In this document: in pieces, positions 6,422-14,332 of the stretch
How positions within the stretch are numbered: position 1 is the first letter of the stretch
How the letters are laid out: each line of letters starts with the position of its first letter
Virus record (IMG/VR): IMGVR_UViG_3300020056_000025
Coordinates: 1-64,000 of that record
Direction: 5' to 3' (one strand)
DNA from: a virus
Length of the DNA stretch: 64,000 nucleotides
Notes under the pieces: generated by a model
Database searches by the model: none
What the model saw: the letters and a program-made list of their open reading frames with translations, nothing else
What the model was told of the DNA's origin: nothing
Program-made: the position numbers and the translations under genes

Positions 6422-8382
6422 AAAGAATTGATGAAGCTTGGCTTGGATTGGACGCGGTAGATTCTGATTTATTTAACCCAATGTCAATACTGAATGTGTC
6501 TGACGATGACTTTAATTTAAAGTTAGCTTGGCTAATGACTAGACCAGACTATCTTTCGTTTATAACTAGCGAAATACTTAATATACAACTGCTTCCTTCT
6601 CAGTCTTTATTTTTGAAAGAGATATGGAATCGAAAGTTTCCAATGCTAATTGCTAGTCGAGGGTTTGGTAAATCCTTCATGCTTTCTCTCTACGCTGTAC
6701 TTAGGGCGCTTATATTTCCTCGCAGAAAGGTTGTTGTCGTTGGTGCTGCATTTAGACAGTCTAAGGTCTTGTTTGAGTATATGGAAACTATATGGCGCAA
6801 TTCCCCGATGCTTAGAGATGTATGTGATAGCGATAGTGGGCCAAGAAGAGATACAGACAGATGCACCCTCCGGTTAAATGATAGTACTGTCACTTGTTTA
6901 CCTTTGGGTGACGGACAAAAAATTAGAGGACAAAGAGCTAATGATATTATTGCTGATGAATTTGCTTCGATCCCAAGGGAAATATTTGAAAATGTTGTGG
7001 CTGGCTTTGCAGCTGTTAGTTCTGACCCTGTTGAGAATGTAAAAAGGCTAGCTGCTCAAAAAAAAGCAGATGAATTAGGAATTACTTTAGAGTTGGAGGA
7101 AAAAGAAGTAAAGAAAGATAATCAAATTGTACTATCTGGCACTGCTTATTATGATTTTAATCATTTTGCTTCTTACTGGAAAAAGTGGAAGTCTATAATT
7201 AGAAGCCAAGGAGATAGAGCAAGACTAAGAGAAATCTTTGGAGAAGATCCACCTGAAAATTTTGATTGGAGCCAGTACTCTATTATTAGAATGCCTTACG
7301 AACTTTTACCAAAAGGGTTTATGGATTCGGATCAAGTAGCCCGATCTAAAGCGACTGTTCACGCTGGGATATACCAAATGGAGTATGGAGCTTGTTTTAC
7401 TAGAGATAGTCAAGGTTTTTTCAAGCGGTCTTTAATAGAATCTTGTGTAGCTAACCAGTCGGGAGATATAAAAGATAAACAAAATCAACCAATATCATTT
7501 GAAGCATCTTTAATTGGAGATAAAAATAAAAAATACATATTTGGAGTTGACCCAGCCTCTGAAGTAGATAATTTCAGCATAGTAATACTTGAGGTTTATC
7601 CAGAACACAGAAGAATTGTATATTGTTGGACCACGACTCGTTCAGAACATAAAGAAAAAGTAAAAAGAGGATATGTCTCGGAAACAGACTTTTATGCATA
7701 TTGCGCTAGAAAAATACGAGACCTTATGAAACTTTTTCCATGCTTGCATATAGCTATGGACGCTCAGGGTGGGGGCGTGGCCGTAATGGAGTCTTTGCAC
7801 GATAAAGATAAAATACAAGAAGGAGAAGTTGCTATATGGCCTACTATAGACGATGATAAACCAAAAGATACAGACGATGAAAGGGGATTGCATATCCTTG
7901 AGATGTGTCAATTTGCTAAATATGATTGGTTGGCTGAAGCTAATCATGGAATGAGAAAAGACTTTGAAGACAAGGCTTTACTATTTCCTTCATTTGACTC
8001 ACTTACTCTTTCCATATCAGAACACGAAGATAACACCAAAGGTAGAATGTTTGATACCATAGAGGAATGCGTTTTAGACATAGAGGAACTTAAAGATGAA
8101 TTATCTATGATACAAATGTCGCAAACATCTGCTGGTCGCGACAGGTGGGATACGCCACAGGTTGTCGTCGGAACGGGAAAGAAAAGCAAAATGAGAAAAG
8201 ATAGATATTCAGCTTTACTTATGGCTAATATGGCCGCTAGAATTATACAAAGAACACCAGAGCAAGCGGCCTATGAATTTTATGGCGGCTTTGCGACTGG
8301 CGGTGGACACAAAGAACAAAAAAATGAAAAAATGTATAATGGTCCCAGTTGGTTCTCTGACAATATGAAAGATGTGTATTAA
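6403..8382 (+). CDS. terL: Terminase large subunit
   Basis: The packaging motor ATPase and nuclease (659 aa). Walker A is SRGFGKS at residues 85-91 and Walker B is DIIADEF at 181-187, with the catalytic Glu. The C-terminal RNase H-like nuclease starts at YIFGVDPAS (Asp383) and continues through HIAMDAQGGG (Asp453), with further acidic residues toward KDRYSALL near the end. I chose the ATG at 6403, 19 bases inside the ClpP-like gene, because the protein reads well from MAKSKLK and AAGG lies upstream; a longer in-frame start at 6343 would be buried in the previous gene. The portal gene follows, the standard packaging order. Confidence 0.93.
   Translation: MAKSKLKRIDEAWLGLDAVDSDLFNPMSILNVSDDDFNLKLAWLMTRPDYLSFITSEILNIQLLPSQSLFLKEIWNRKFPMLIASRGFGKSFMLSLYAVLRALIFPRRKVVVVGAAFRQSKVLFEYMETIWRNSPMLRDVCDSDSGPRRDTDRCTLRLNDSTVTCLPLGDGQKIRGQRANDIIADEFASIPREIFENVVAGFAAVSSDPVENVKRLAAQKKADELGITLELEEKEVKKDNQIVLSGTAYYDFNHFASYWKKWKSIIRSQGDRARLREIFGEDPPENFDWSQYSIIRMPYELLPKGFMDSDQVARSKATVHAGIYQMEYGACFTRDSQGFFKRSLIESCVANQSGDIKDKQNQPISFEASLIGDKNKKYIFGVDPASEVDNFSIVILEVYPEHRRIVYCWTTTRSEHKEKVKRGYVSETDFYAYCARKIRDLMKLFPCLHIAMDAQGGGVAVMESLHDKDKIQEGEVAIWPTIDDDKPKDTDDERGLHILEMCQFAKYDWLAEANHGMRKDFEDKALLFPSFDSLTLSISEHEDNTKGRMFDTIEECVLDIEELKDELSMIQMSQTSAGRDRWDTPQVVVGTGKKSKMRKDRYSALLMANMAARIIQRTPEQAAYEFYGGFATGGGHKEQKNEKMYNGPSWFSDNMKDVY
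8374..8381 (+). promoter_or_regulatory. Imperfect late-promoter-like box before the portal gene
   Basis: GTGTATTA, one mismatch from the GTGTATAA box, lies 49 bases before the portal ATG and overlaps the terminase stop. The spacing fits the other boxes, but the mismatch and coding overlap make it uncertain. Confidence 0.3.
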
Positions 8383-8422
8383 TTAGTACATTCCAATTAT
8401 CAATCCAATTGAGGTAATTTCA

Positions 8423-10414
8423 ATGAGCAAAGAAGAAATGTTTACATGGTCTGACGGTGATGCTTCAAGTAAAGCTAGAGCCTTTGAGAATGCTGCTGAG
8501 AATGTACATTCTTATACTGGTCTTTCTAAAAGTCAAGGGAGTCATTATAGACATTTTATTGACATTGAACCAAATAGGTCCGTTAGGCCCGGATTTACCT
8601 CTCAGGATTATTATGCATTCAGGCCAGACGAGGCTGTTCCAACACAACAAAGAAGAATTATTAGAATGTGTATGGACGCTTACGATAAAGTTGGAATAAT
8701 TAGAAATATTATTGATTTAATGGGAGATTTTGGAAGTCAAGGCATTCAAATTGTTCATAGAGATAAAAGCGTTGAGAAATTTTACCAACAATGGTTTAGA
8801 AGCATTAATGGTAAGGAAAGATCTGAAAGATTTCTTAACAATCTATATAAAACCGGAAATGTAATACTTTATAGAAGCTACGCTAAAGTTACCCCTCAAC
8901 TCAATAACTACATGAAGGCTCTTTCTAGCGATATAAAAGTTGAAGTTCCTAACATGGTTCAAAACGAAATACCTTGGAGATACAATTTCTTTAACCCGCT
9001 TACTGTAAAAAACAAAGATGGAAATCTGTCTTTATTTATGGGTTTAAAAAATTATACGATTAGCACTAATTCTTTTTTTGATAAATTCACCAGCGGTGAT
9101 ATTCCAAACCATGTATTAGATAGCCTTCCTCCAAAAGTAAAACAAGGCATATTAAGAGGAGAAAAAGATATACCCCTAGATCCCTCCCGAGTAAGTATAT
9201 TTCATTACAAAAAAGACGACTGGAGGCAATGGGCCAATCCAATGATTTATGCAATCCTTGACGATATTGTGATGCTAGAAAAAATGAGACTAGCAGACAT
9301 GTCGGCTCTGGATGGTGCTATATCCAATATTAGATTATGGACCCTTGGAAATCTTGATCATAAAATTTTACCAAATAAAACAGCAATAAATAAATTAAGA
9401 GATATATTGTCTAGTAATGTTGGTGGCGGCACTATGGAGTTAGTTTGGGGACCAGAGCTTTCATTCCAAGAATCAAATAGTGAAGTTTATAAATTCTTAG
9501 GATCAGAAAAATATACAGCCGTTCTTAATAGTATTTATGCTGGTTTAGGCGTTCCACCCACTCTTACTGGAATGGCTAACAATGGTGGTGGATTTACAAA
9601 CAATTTCATTTCTCTTAAAACCTTGGTAGAAAGATTACAGTATGGTCGTGACCAACTTGTTAGATTTTGGGAGAAAGAACTTGAGATAGTTAGAAAAGCT
9701 ATGGGTTTTAGGTATAAGGCTCATATTCAGTTCGACAGAACTTCTTTGTCAGACGAATCTGCTGAGAAAAACCTGTTAATACAATTAGCTGATAGGGATA
9801 TCATTAGTCATGAGACTTTGTTGGAAAGATTTAAAGAAATACCACAAATTGAAAATATAAGAATGAAAAGAGAGCTTTCTAAGCGTGACGTTTCTGGCCC
9901 TCAAAAAGCTGGTCCCTTTCATCCTCCTCCAGCCCCATTCGATGGTAAAGACCAAAAACCAAACGAAGAAACTGAAGTAGCACCTCCTGAATCTGATTTA
10001 GATAATGGAAGACCGTTATTTAAAAAGGATGATGGCCCAAGAAAACAAAGAGTTGAAAAACCAAAATCAAAGCCGGGATTGGCCAACATAATTGTCAAAG
10101 CAGAAAAAACTTGGTCTCACATTTCCGAAACCATTAACAATGCCTATCTTAATTCATTAAATAAGAAAAATTTACGTCAATTAAACAAGTCTCAATTTAG
10201 AGATTTAGAGCAAATTAAGCTAGACGTGTTTACAAATATTGATATTAATCAAGATATTTCAGATGAAATTATATGCTCTATTTTAAAAAATAAAACTAAA
10301 GCTTCCACGGCTTTTATGAACCATTTAAGTTCTGAAAAAATAAGCTTAGATGAAATGGGCGTTGACGAATACAGAAGACATGTTATTGGTGTATATGTTG
10401 AATATTTATGTTAA
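8423..10414 (+). CDS. Portal protein
   Basis: A 663-residue portal: the dodecameric ring at the capsid vertex through which DNA enters and leaves. It directly follows the large terminase and precedes the prohead protease/scaffold gene, the standard order. Residues around 75-130 (RRIIRMCMDAYDKVGIIRNI and the following DLMGDFGSQGIQI) and 370-400 (GLGVPPTLTGMANNGGGFTN) match the wing and stem/crown regions of the HK97/SPP1-type portal family. The C-terminal 150 residues form a Pro/Lys-rich linker and a helical tail that could reach into the capsid. Ribosome binding site GAGGT 9 bases upstream. Confidence 0.85.
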   Translation: MSKEEMFTWSDGDASSKARAFENAAENVHSYTGLSKSQGSHYRHFIDIEPNRSVRPGFTSQDYYAFRPDEAVPTQQRRIIRMCMDAYDKVGIIRNIIDLMGDFGSQGIQIVHRDKSVEKFYQQWFRSINGKERSERFLNNLYKTGNVILYRSYAKVTPQLNNYMKALSSDIKVEVPNMVQNEIPWRYNFFNPLTVKNKDGNLSLFMGLKNYTISTNSFFDKFTSGDIPNHVLDSLPPKVKQGILRGEKDIPLDPSRVSIFHYKKDDWRQWANPMIYAILDDIVMLEKMRLADMSALDGAISNIRLWTLGNLDHKILPNKTAINKLRDILSSNVGGGTMELVWGPELSFQESNSEVYKFLGSEKYTAVLNSIYAGLGVPPTLTGMANNGGGFTNNFISLKTLVERLQYGRDQLVRFWEKELEIVRKAMGFRYKAHIQFDRTSLSDESAEKNLLIQLADRDIISHETLLERFKEIPQIENIRMKRELSKRDVSGPQKAGPFHPPPAPFDGKDQKPNEETEVAPPESDLDNGRPLFKKDDGPRKQRVEKPKSKPGLANIIVKAEKTWSHISETINNAYLNSLNKKNLRQLNKSQFRDLEQIKLDVFTNIDINQDISDEIICSILKNKTKASTAFMNHLSSEKISLDEMGVDEYRRHVIGVYVEYLC

Positions 10415-10434
10415 ATCTGTTTTTTCTCTTTTTT

Positions 10435-10442
10435 GTGTATAA
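10435..10442 (+). promoter_or_regulatory. Candidate late promoter box GTGTATAA (copy 2)
   Basis: TTTTGTGTATAATCC in the short gap after the portal gene, 26 bases before the ATG at 10461. No -35-like hexamer lies 16-18 bases upstream; that stretch is T-rich. It is nearly identical to the copy at 62923 over about 12 bases. Confidence 0.6.
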
Positions 10443-10460
10443 TCCTTGAGAGAGGCATAA

Positions 10461-11954
10461 ATGAAAATATATAAAAAAGAAATAGAAGATGGCGTTTCGG
10501 AGCTTGTAAAAACAAGCGCCAGTGTTGCTTATTGTACGCCCGCCACTTTGCTTTTAAAAAATCAAGAACTTAACGATGAACCTTTAGTAAAAAGTTCTAG
10601 AGTTGCAGTTGACAAAATTAAAGCTGAAAACGCCAACCCCGAACAAATTGACTTGTATTATATCAAGTCTGTGCTTGTGTCTACTGGGTGGAATAAAAAC
10701 GACGACGTTTTTACATCGCAGGCTACTTGGTCTGCTAGAAAAAGTCCAGAAGATAAGCAATTTAATCTTATGCACGATGAGAATAATATTATCGGGCATA
10801 TTACTGGCAGCTACGTCGTTGATCGAAACGGTCAAGCTGTTGCTGATGATACTCAGCCAGATGATTTTGATATTATCACCGAGGCTGTGTTGTATAATAG
10901 CTGGACAAAGCCAGAAAATAGAGAAAGGATGAATCAAATTATTTCTGAAATCGAAGACGGAAAATGGTTTGTTTCTATGGAATGTCTTTTTGCTGGCTTT
11001 GACTATGCACTTATAGATGATAATGGCGATTCTAAATTATTGGAGCGGAATGAAAGTTCAGCTTTTTTAACAAAACATTTACGAGCTTACGGTGGTAATG
11101 GAGAATACGAAGGCTATAAAGTTGGTAGATCATTAAGAGATATTTCTTTTTCTGGTAAGGGTCTTGTATCTAAACCAGCAAATCCAAGAAGTATTATTCT
11201 TGATTCTAGCAGAGCTTTCTCTCTAAATTCTAACTCAAATATTTTAACCAGTTTTCCTAAAGGAGAAAATGATATGTCAGATACAAATCTTTTAGAGAAG
11301 CAGCTTGCAGAATTACAGAGTGAGCTAGCCTCTGCTAGAGAAGAAAACGCAGAACTTCGAAGAGAAATCGAAGAAGCTTCTGCAAAAGAGCAAGGTGAAG
11401 CTGTCGCCAAGCTTGAAGAAACATTGGCAGCTAAAGATGACTCGATTAAAGCTTTAGAAGCTACAGTCGCTGAAAAAGAATCATTCATCACTGAACTTCA
11501 GGAAACCCTTGCTAAAGACAAGGAAGAAATGAAGGAAAAGATGGAAGAACTCAATAAGATGAAGAAGGAAAAGATGGCTATGAAGAGAAAAGCTGCCCTT
11601 CTTGATCTAGGCTTAGAAGATGAAGAAGCTGAAGAGTCAGTTGCTTCTTACGATTCATTTGACGACGAAACTTTCGAGGCTATTATAGCAGCGATGACGA
11701 AAATGAACGAAAAGAAAAAGGCAGCAGTAAAAGACGAAGAAGAAGACAAGGAAAAGGCCGCTATGCCTAAGAAAAACGTGGCTGAAGAAGTTGAAGCTGA
11801 AGAAGCTGAAGCTGAAATTGCCGCAGAAGAAGCTCTAGAAGAGGTGGAGACAACTGAAGCCACCCTTGTTGACGCTTCCGAAGAATCAGAAGAATTAGAA
11901 GCTACCAGAGCGAGTGTCGCAGAGTGGCTTGAAAATAATGTACTCAGCAAATAA
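10461..11954 (+). CDS. Prohead protease-scaffold fusion protein
   Basis: A 497-residue protein with two parts. Residues about 65-265 resemble a herpesvirus/HK97-type prohead protease: a GWNKNDDVFTSQATW segment, then FNLMHDENNIIGHI with candidate catalytic His105, and FVSMEC with candidate Ser172. Residues about 275-497 are a long, highly charged coiled coil (Glu, Ala and Lys rich) ending in a short helix (SVAEWLENNVL), the typical form of a capsid scaffold or delta domain. An in-frame start with a strong ribosome binding site occurs at the junction (11274). A GTGTATAA box precedes the gene. Capsid genes follow. The protease assignment rests on motif reading; the scaffold part is well supported by composition and position. 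Confidence 0.75.
   Translation: MKIYKKEIEDGVSELVKTSASVAYCTPATLLLKNQELNDEPLVKSSRVAVDKIKAENANPEQIDLYYIKSVLVSTGWNKNDDVFTSQATWSARKSPEDKQFNLMHDENNIIGHITGSYVVDRNGQAVADDTQPDDFDIITEAVLYNSWTKPENRERMNQIISEIEDGKWFVSMECLFAGFDYALIDDNGDSKLLERNESSAFLTKHLRAYGGNGEYEGYKVGRSLRDISFSGKGLVSKPANPRSIILDSSRAFSLNSNSNILTSFPKGENDMSDTNLLEKQLAELQSELASAREENAELRREIEEASAKEQGEAVAKLEETLAAKDDSIKALEATVAEKESFITELQETLAKDKEEMKEKMEELNKMKKEKMAMKRKAALLDLGLEDEEAEESVASYDSFDDETFEAIIAAMTKMNEKKKAAVKDEEEDKEKAAMPKKNVAEEVEAEEAEAEIAAEEALEEVETTEATLVDASEESEELEATRASVAEWLENNVLSK
11259..11265 (+). promoter_or_regulatory. Internal ribosome binding site for free scaffold
   Basis: AAAGGAG lies 8 bases before the in-frame ATG at 11274, inside the protease-scaffold gene. 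Its layout (AAAGGAGAAAATGATATG) is nearly the same as the start of the major capsid gene (AAAGGAGAAAATTAATATG). Confidence 0.75.
11274..11954 (+). CDS. Scaffold protein from an internal start (226 aa), nested in the protease gene
   Basis: The in-frame ATG at residue 272 of the fusion, with its own strong ribosome binding site, lies exactly between the folded protease-like domain and the coiled-coil domain. It would give a 226-residue free scaffold with the same C terminus, made in excess over the fusion. The same plan is known in lambda (C and Nu3). The product is almost entirely charged helix, with coiled coil at about 1-110 and an acidic Ala/Glu tail. Production is inferred from the start signal, not shown. 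Confidence 0.7.
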   Translation: MSDTNLLEKQLAELQSELASAREENAELRREIEEASAKEQGEAVAKLEETLAAKDDSIKALEATVAEKESFITELQETLAKDKEEMKEKMEELNKMKKEKMAMKRKAALLDLGLEDEEAEESVASYDSFDDETFEAIIAAMTKMNEKKKAAVKDEEEDKEKAAMPKKNVAEEVEAEEAEAEIAAEEALEEVETTEATLVDASEESEELEATRASVAEWLENNVLSK

Positions 11955-11972
11955 TTAAAGGAGAAATTAATT

Positions 11973-12425
11973 ATGGCTCTAAAATCAGATAGAAATGAAT
12001 TACAGACCGACATTAGCTTTTTCTATAACGCAGCTGCAACAACCAGAGGTTGTTTAGTTGCTCATGGTGCTACTGCCGGTACTGGTGCAACTATGGATGA
12101 TGGCGCAAATCTTTGCGTTAAGTCAACCAGCGCAGCACCTCTAGGCATCCTCCTTAATGATGTCGTAGATAAAGATCTTACTCGTACTCATTTGAATCAA
12201 CACAAAGATGAAGTACAAAAGGGTGGCAAGGTTACTATCCTCCGTAAAGGATATGTGGTAACTAATAATATCACCAATACCTCAGACGTAGCGGCTGGCG
12301 AAACAGCTTATCGTTGTGATGATGTTGCTGGCAACGTTGCCTCGTCAGGCACTGTTGCTGTAGGTAGCTTCCTTTCTGGGGTTGATGCTGATGGTTACGC
12401 AAAAGTCGAAGTCAACCTTCCCTGA
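11973..12425 (+). CDS. Putative capsid decoration/stabilisation protein (150 aa)
   Basis: A small Gly/Ala/Val/Thr-rich, beta-predicted protein with AAAGGAG upstream, placed between the scaffold and major capsid genes. Decoration proteins of many phages occupy this slot and have this size. The core (APLGILLNDVV, then GGKVTILRKGYVVTNN) resembles the compact beta barrel of capsid decoration proteins, but I cannot name a family. The strong ribosome binding site, like that of the capsid gene, suggests high expression. The function is mainly from context. Confidence 0.6.
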   Translation: MALKSDRNELQTDISFFYNAAATTRGCLVAHGATAGTGATMDDGANLCVKSTSAAPLGILLNDVVDKDLTRTHLNQHKDEVQKGGKVTILRKGYVVTNNITNTSDVAAGETAYRCDDVAGNVASSGTVAVGSFLSGVDADGYAKVEVNLP

Positions 12426-12459
12426 ACTTAATATATACAAAATAAAGGAGAAAATTAAT

Positions 12460-13467
12460 ATGCCTACAAATGAAAGACCTAGTGATGAATTTATCGCTCT
12501 CCTACGTAAGTCAGGTGATAGCGATGTCAACGTAGCTCAAGCTGCACAGCGAGAATTCGCAAAAGCCCTTGAGTTACCACTTCGCAAGGGTGTTCTCGTT
12601 GGGAACATTCTTGGTAATATTTTTGAAACCATCAATGTAGAAGCTGGTTCTACAACTGAATTTCCTTTGGATCTTATCAGTCCCGGCCTTGAGGGTGAGC
12701 ATGTTGCTTACACCAATCCCGGTCATGGTAGAATTCCAGAGCGTTCGGTTGAAGGCGATTACGTCATGATTCCAACTTACAGTATTGCATCTTCGGTTGA
12801 CTATCTCCTTCGCTACGCCCGAGAGGCGCGTTGGGATATTGTTGGTCGCGCCATGCAAGTCATGGAAGCTGGTTTCGTAAAGAAGATGAACGACGACGGC
12901 TGGCATACAATTCTTGCAGCTGGCGTTGATCGTAATATTCTTGTTTATGACGGCGATGCAACAGCTGGCTTGTTTAGCAAGAGGCTCGTTTCTCTTATGC
13001 AGACAGTTATGCGTCGTAATTCTGGTGGCAATAGCGCATCTGTTGGTCGTGGTCGGCTAACCGATCTTTATGTTTCGCCAGAAGCTTTAGAAGATGTTCG
13101 CAATTGGGGACTTGATCAAGTTGATGAAGTGACCCGTCGTGAGATTTACACTGCTGCTGAAGGTGGCGCTCCAATTACGCGTATCTTTGGTGTCAATCTT
13201 CACGATCTTGACGAACTTGGAGAAGGTCAAGAATATCAGAGCTTCTTTACTACTGACCTTTCTGGCAACGTTCAGGGTGATGACACTGAGCTTGTTGTCG
13301 GATTAGACCAGTCAAGTAACGATAGCTTTGTGATGCCCGTTAAGGAGCAGTTACAGGTCTTTGAAGACCCAACTCTCCACAGACAGCAGAGAGCTGGTTA
13401 TTACGGCTTTGCAGAGCTTGGTTTTGGTGTTCTAGACAACCGTAGAGTTATCTTGGGATCATTCTAA
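12460..13467 (+). CDS. Major capsid protein
   Basis: A 335-residue protein in the major capsid position, after portal, protease/scaffold and decoration genes and before a strong terminator. I chose the ATG at 12460, with AAAGGAG 9 bases upstream, and rejected an in-frame ATG at 12382 that overlaps the previous gene. A short helical N-terminal region is followed by a mixed alpha/beta core consistent with an HK97-type fold, and a C-terminal RQQRAGYYGFAELGFGVLDN segment resembles the end of known phage capsid proteins. Codon use looks more GC-rich and regular than in the neighbours, as expected of a very highly expressed gene. Confidence 0.85.
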   Translation: MPTNERPSDEFIALLRKSGDSDVNVAQAAQREFAKALELPLRKGVLVGNILGNIFETINVEAGSTTEFPLDLISPGLEGEHVAYTNPGHGRIPERSVEGDYVMIPTYSIASSVDYLLRYAREARWDIVGRAMQVMEAGFVKKMNDDGWHTILAAGVDRNILVYDGDATAGLFSKRLVSLMQTVMRRNSGGNSASVGRGRLTDLYVSPEALEDVRNWGLDQVDEVTRREIYTAAEGGAPITRIFGVNLHDLDELGEGQEYQSFFTTDLSGNVQGDDTELVVGLDQSSNDSFVMPVKEQLQVFEDPTLHRQQRAGYYGFAELGFGVLDNRRVILGSF

Positions 13468-13491
13468 GGATAATATCTTAGATATTAATTT

Positions 13492-13525
13492 AAGCCACCC
13501 TCATTGACTTGGGGGTGGCTTTTTT
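13492..13525 (+). terminator. Rho-independent terminator after the major capsid gene
   Basis: A 9-base stem (AAGCCACCC with GGGTGGCTT) and a 12-base loop, followed by a T run (13520-13525). It ends the head-gene transcript 25 bases after the capsid stop. A GTGTATAT box follows immediately for the next unit. Confidence 0.88.
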
Positions 13526-13533
13526 GTGTATAT
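13526..13533 (+). promoter_or_regulatory. Candidate late promoter box (GTGTATAT, copy 3)
   Basis: GTGTATAT directly after the terminator T run, 52 bases before the ATG at 13578. It differs from the consensus box only at the last base. A promoter here would restart transcription for the fibre cassette. Confidence 0.5.
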
Positions 13534-13577
13534 ACCTTTAGATTATACTTTTTTGTGGATTTCTCAGGAGGTAACAA

Positions 13578-14330
13578 ATGGCTGCAATTTCAGACTATCT
13601 TGAAAAAGAACTTTTGAATTTTATTTTCAGAGGATCAACATCTTTTCTTGGTCATACTTCTATACCTAGCAATCCCGCTTTTGGAGACCAAAACATACCT
13701 TGGGGAAAACCTAGTAATATTTCCATAGCTCTATTAACCAGTGTTCCAAAAGAAAATCAAACTGGAGCCACAATGGATGAGGTTAGCACCACTTTTACAA
13801 ACGAGGGTGGAACAGAAGTAAGCACTTTGTATGACAGAGTAAGTCTTGGAAGCCCAAGCGAGGTGGGTAACTCCAAGTGGTCAGATGTTGGTGTCGATAA
13901 TGCTTCTGCTTATTATGTGTACACGGAAGTTCCTGCCGATTCTGGATATTGGTATCCACTTTATTTAAATGAAAACTCAGTTACTGGAACTGTTGATGGG
14001 CCAATTGAATTTACTGAAGATTTTCCGGGTGTTCAATTTTATGCTCCTGCAAACACAGTTCAAAAAAGACAACAGGTTAATCCAGACCCACAAGAAATTA
14101 TTTATAAGCTTTATGATGGGAATGGTTTTATTCAAAACCAGACAACTATATCATTTCCCCAAGCGGGCCAAGGTGGCTGGGGGACAATTAGTGCTGTAGC
14201 TATAATGGACAGTCCAACTGTTGGCGAGGGAAACATACTTTTTTACTCTCAACTCGAAACACCAAAAAGTGTTGGGCGCGGTGACATTGTTCAATTTATA
14301 CCATCATCCTTAGAGCTTAGTGTTAAGTAA
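13578..14330 (+). CDS. Phage structural protein of the Gp80-like tail-fibre family
   Basis: The N terminus (MAAISDYLEKELLNFIFRG) and C terminus (WGTISAVAIMDS, then ILFYSQLETPKSVGRGDIVQ) match a widespread small virion protein family that starts with SDYLE and ends with a PKTVxxGDxxxxPxGxL-type segment, often annotated as Gp80-like tail fibre. At 250 residues it is longer than most members, owing to about 80 extra residues in the middle (about 100-175). It has a near-perfect ribosome binding site (AGGAGGTAACAA). It opens the adhesin cassette after the capsid terminator. Its place on the particle is unknown; its gene position next to capsid genes would allow a capsid or neck location. Confidence 0.65.
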   Translation: MAAISDYLEKELLNFIFRGSTSFLGHTSIPSNPAFGDQNIPWGKPSNISIALLTSVPKENQTGATMDEVSTTFTNEGGTEVSTLYDRVSLGSPSEVGNSKWSDVGVDNASAYYVYTEVPADSGYWYPLYLNENSVTGTVDGPIEFTEDFPGVQFYAPANTVQKRQQVNPDPQEIIYKLYDGNGFIQNQTTISFPQAGQGGWGTISAVAIMDSPTVGEGNILFYSQLETPKSVGRGDIVQFIPSSLELSVK

Positions 14331-14332
14331 GC

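Noticed and set aside
11648-12013. Antisense Ser/Ala-rich frame across the scaffold end
   Set aside because: It is the reverse image of the Glu/Ala/Lys-rich scaffold codons, without start signals.
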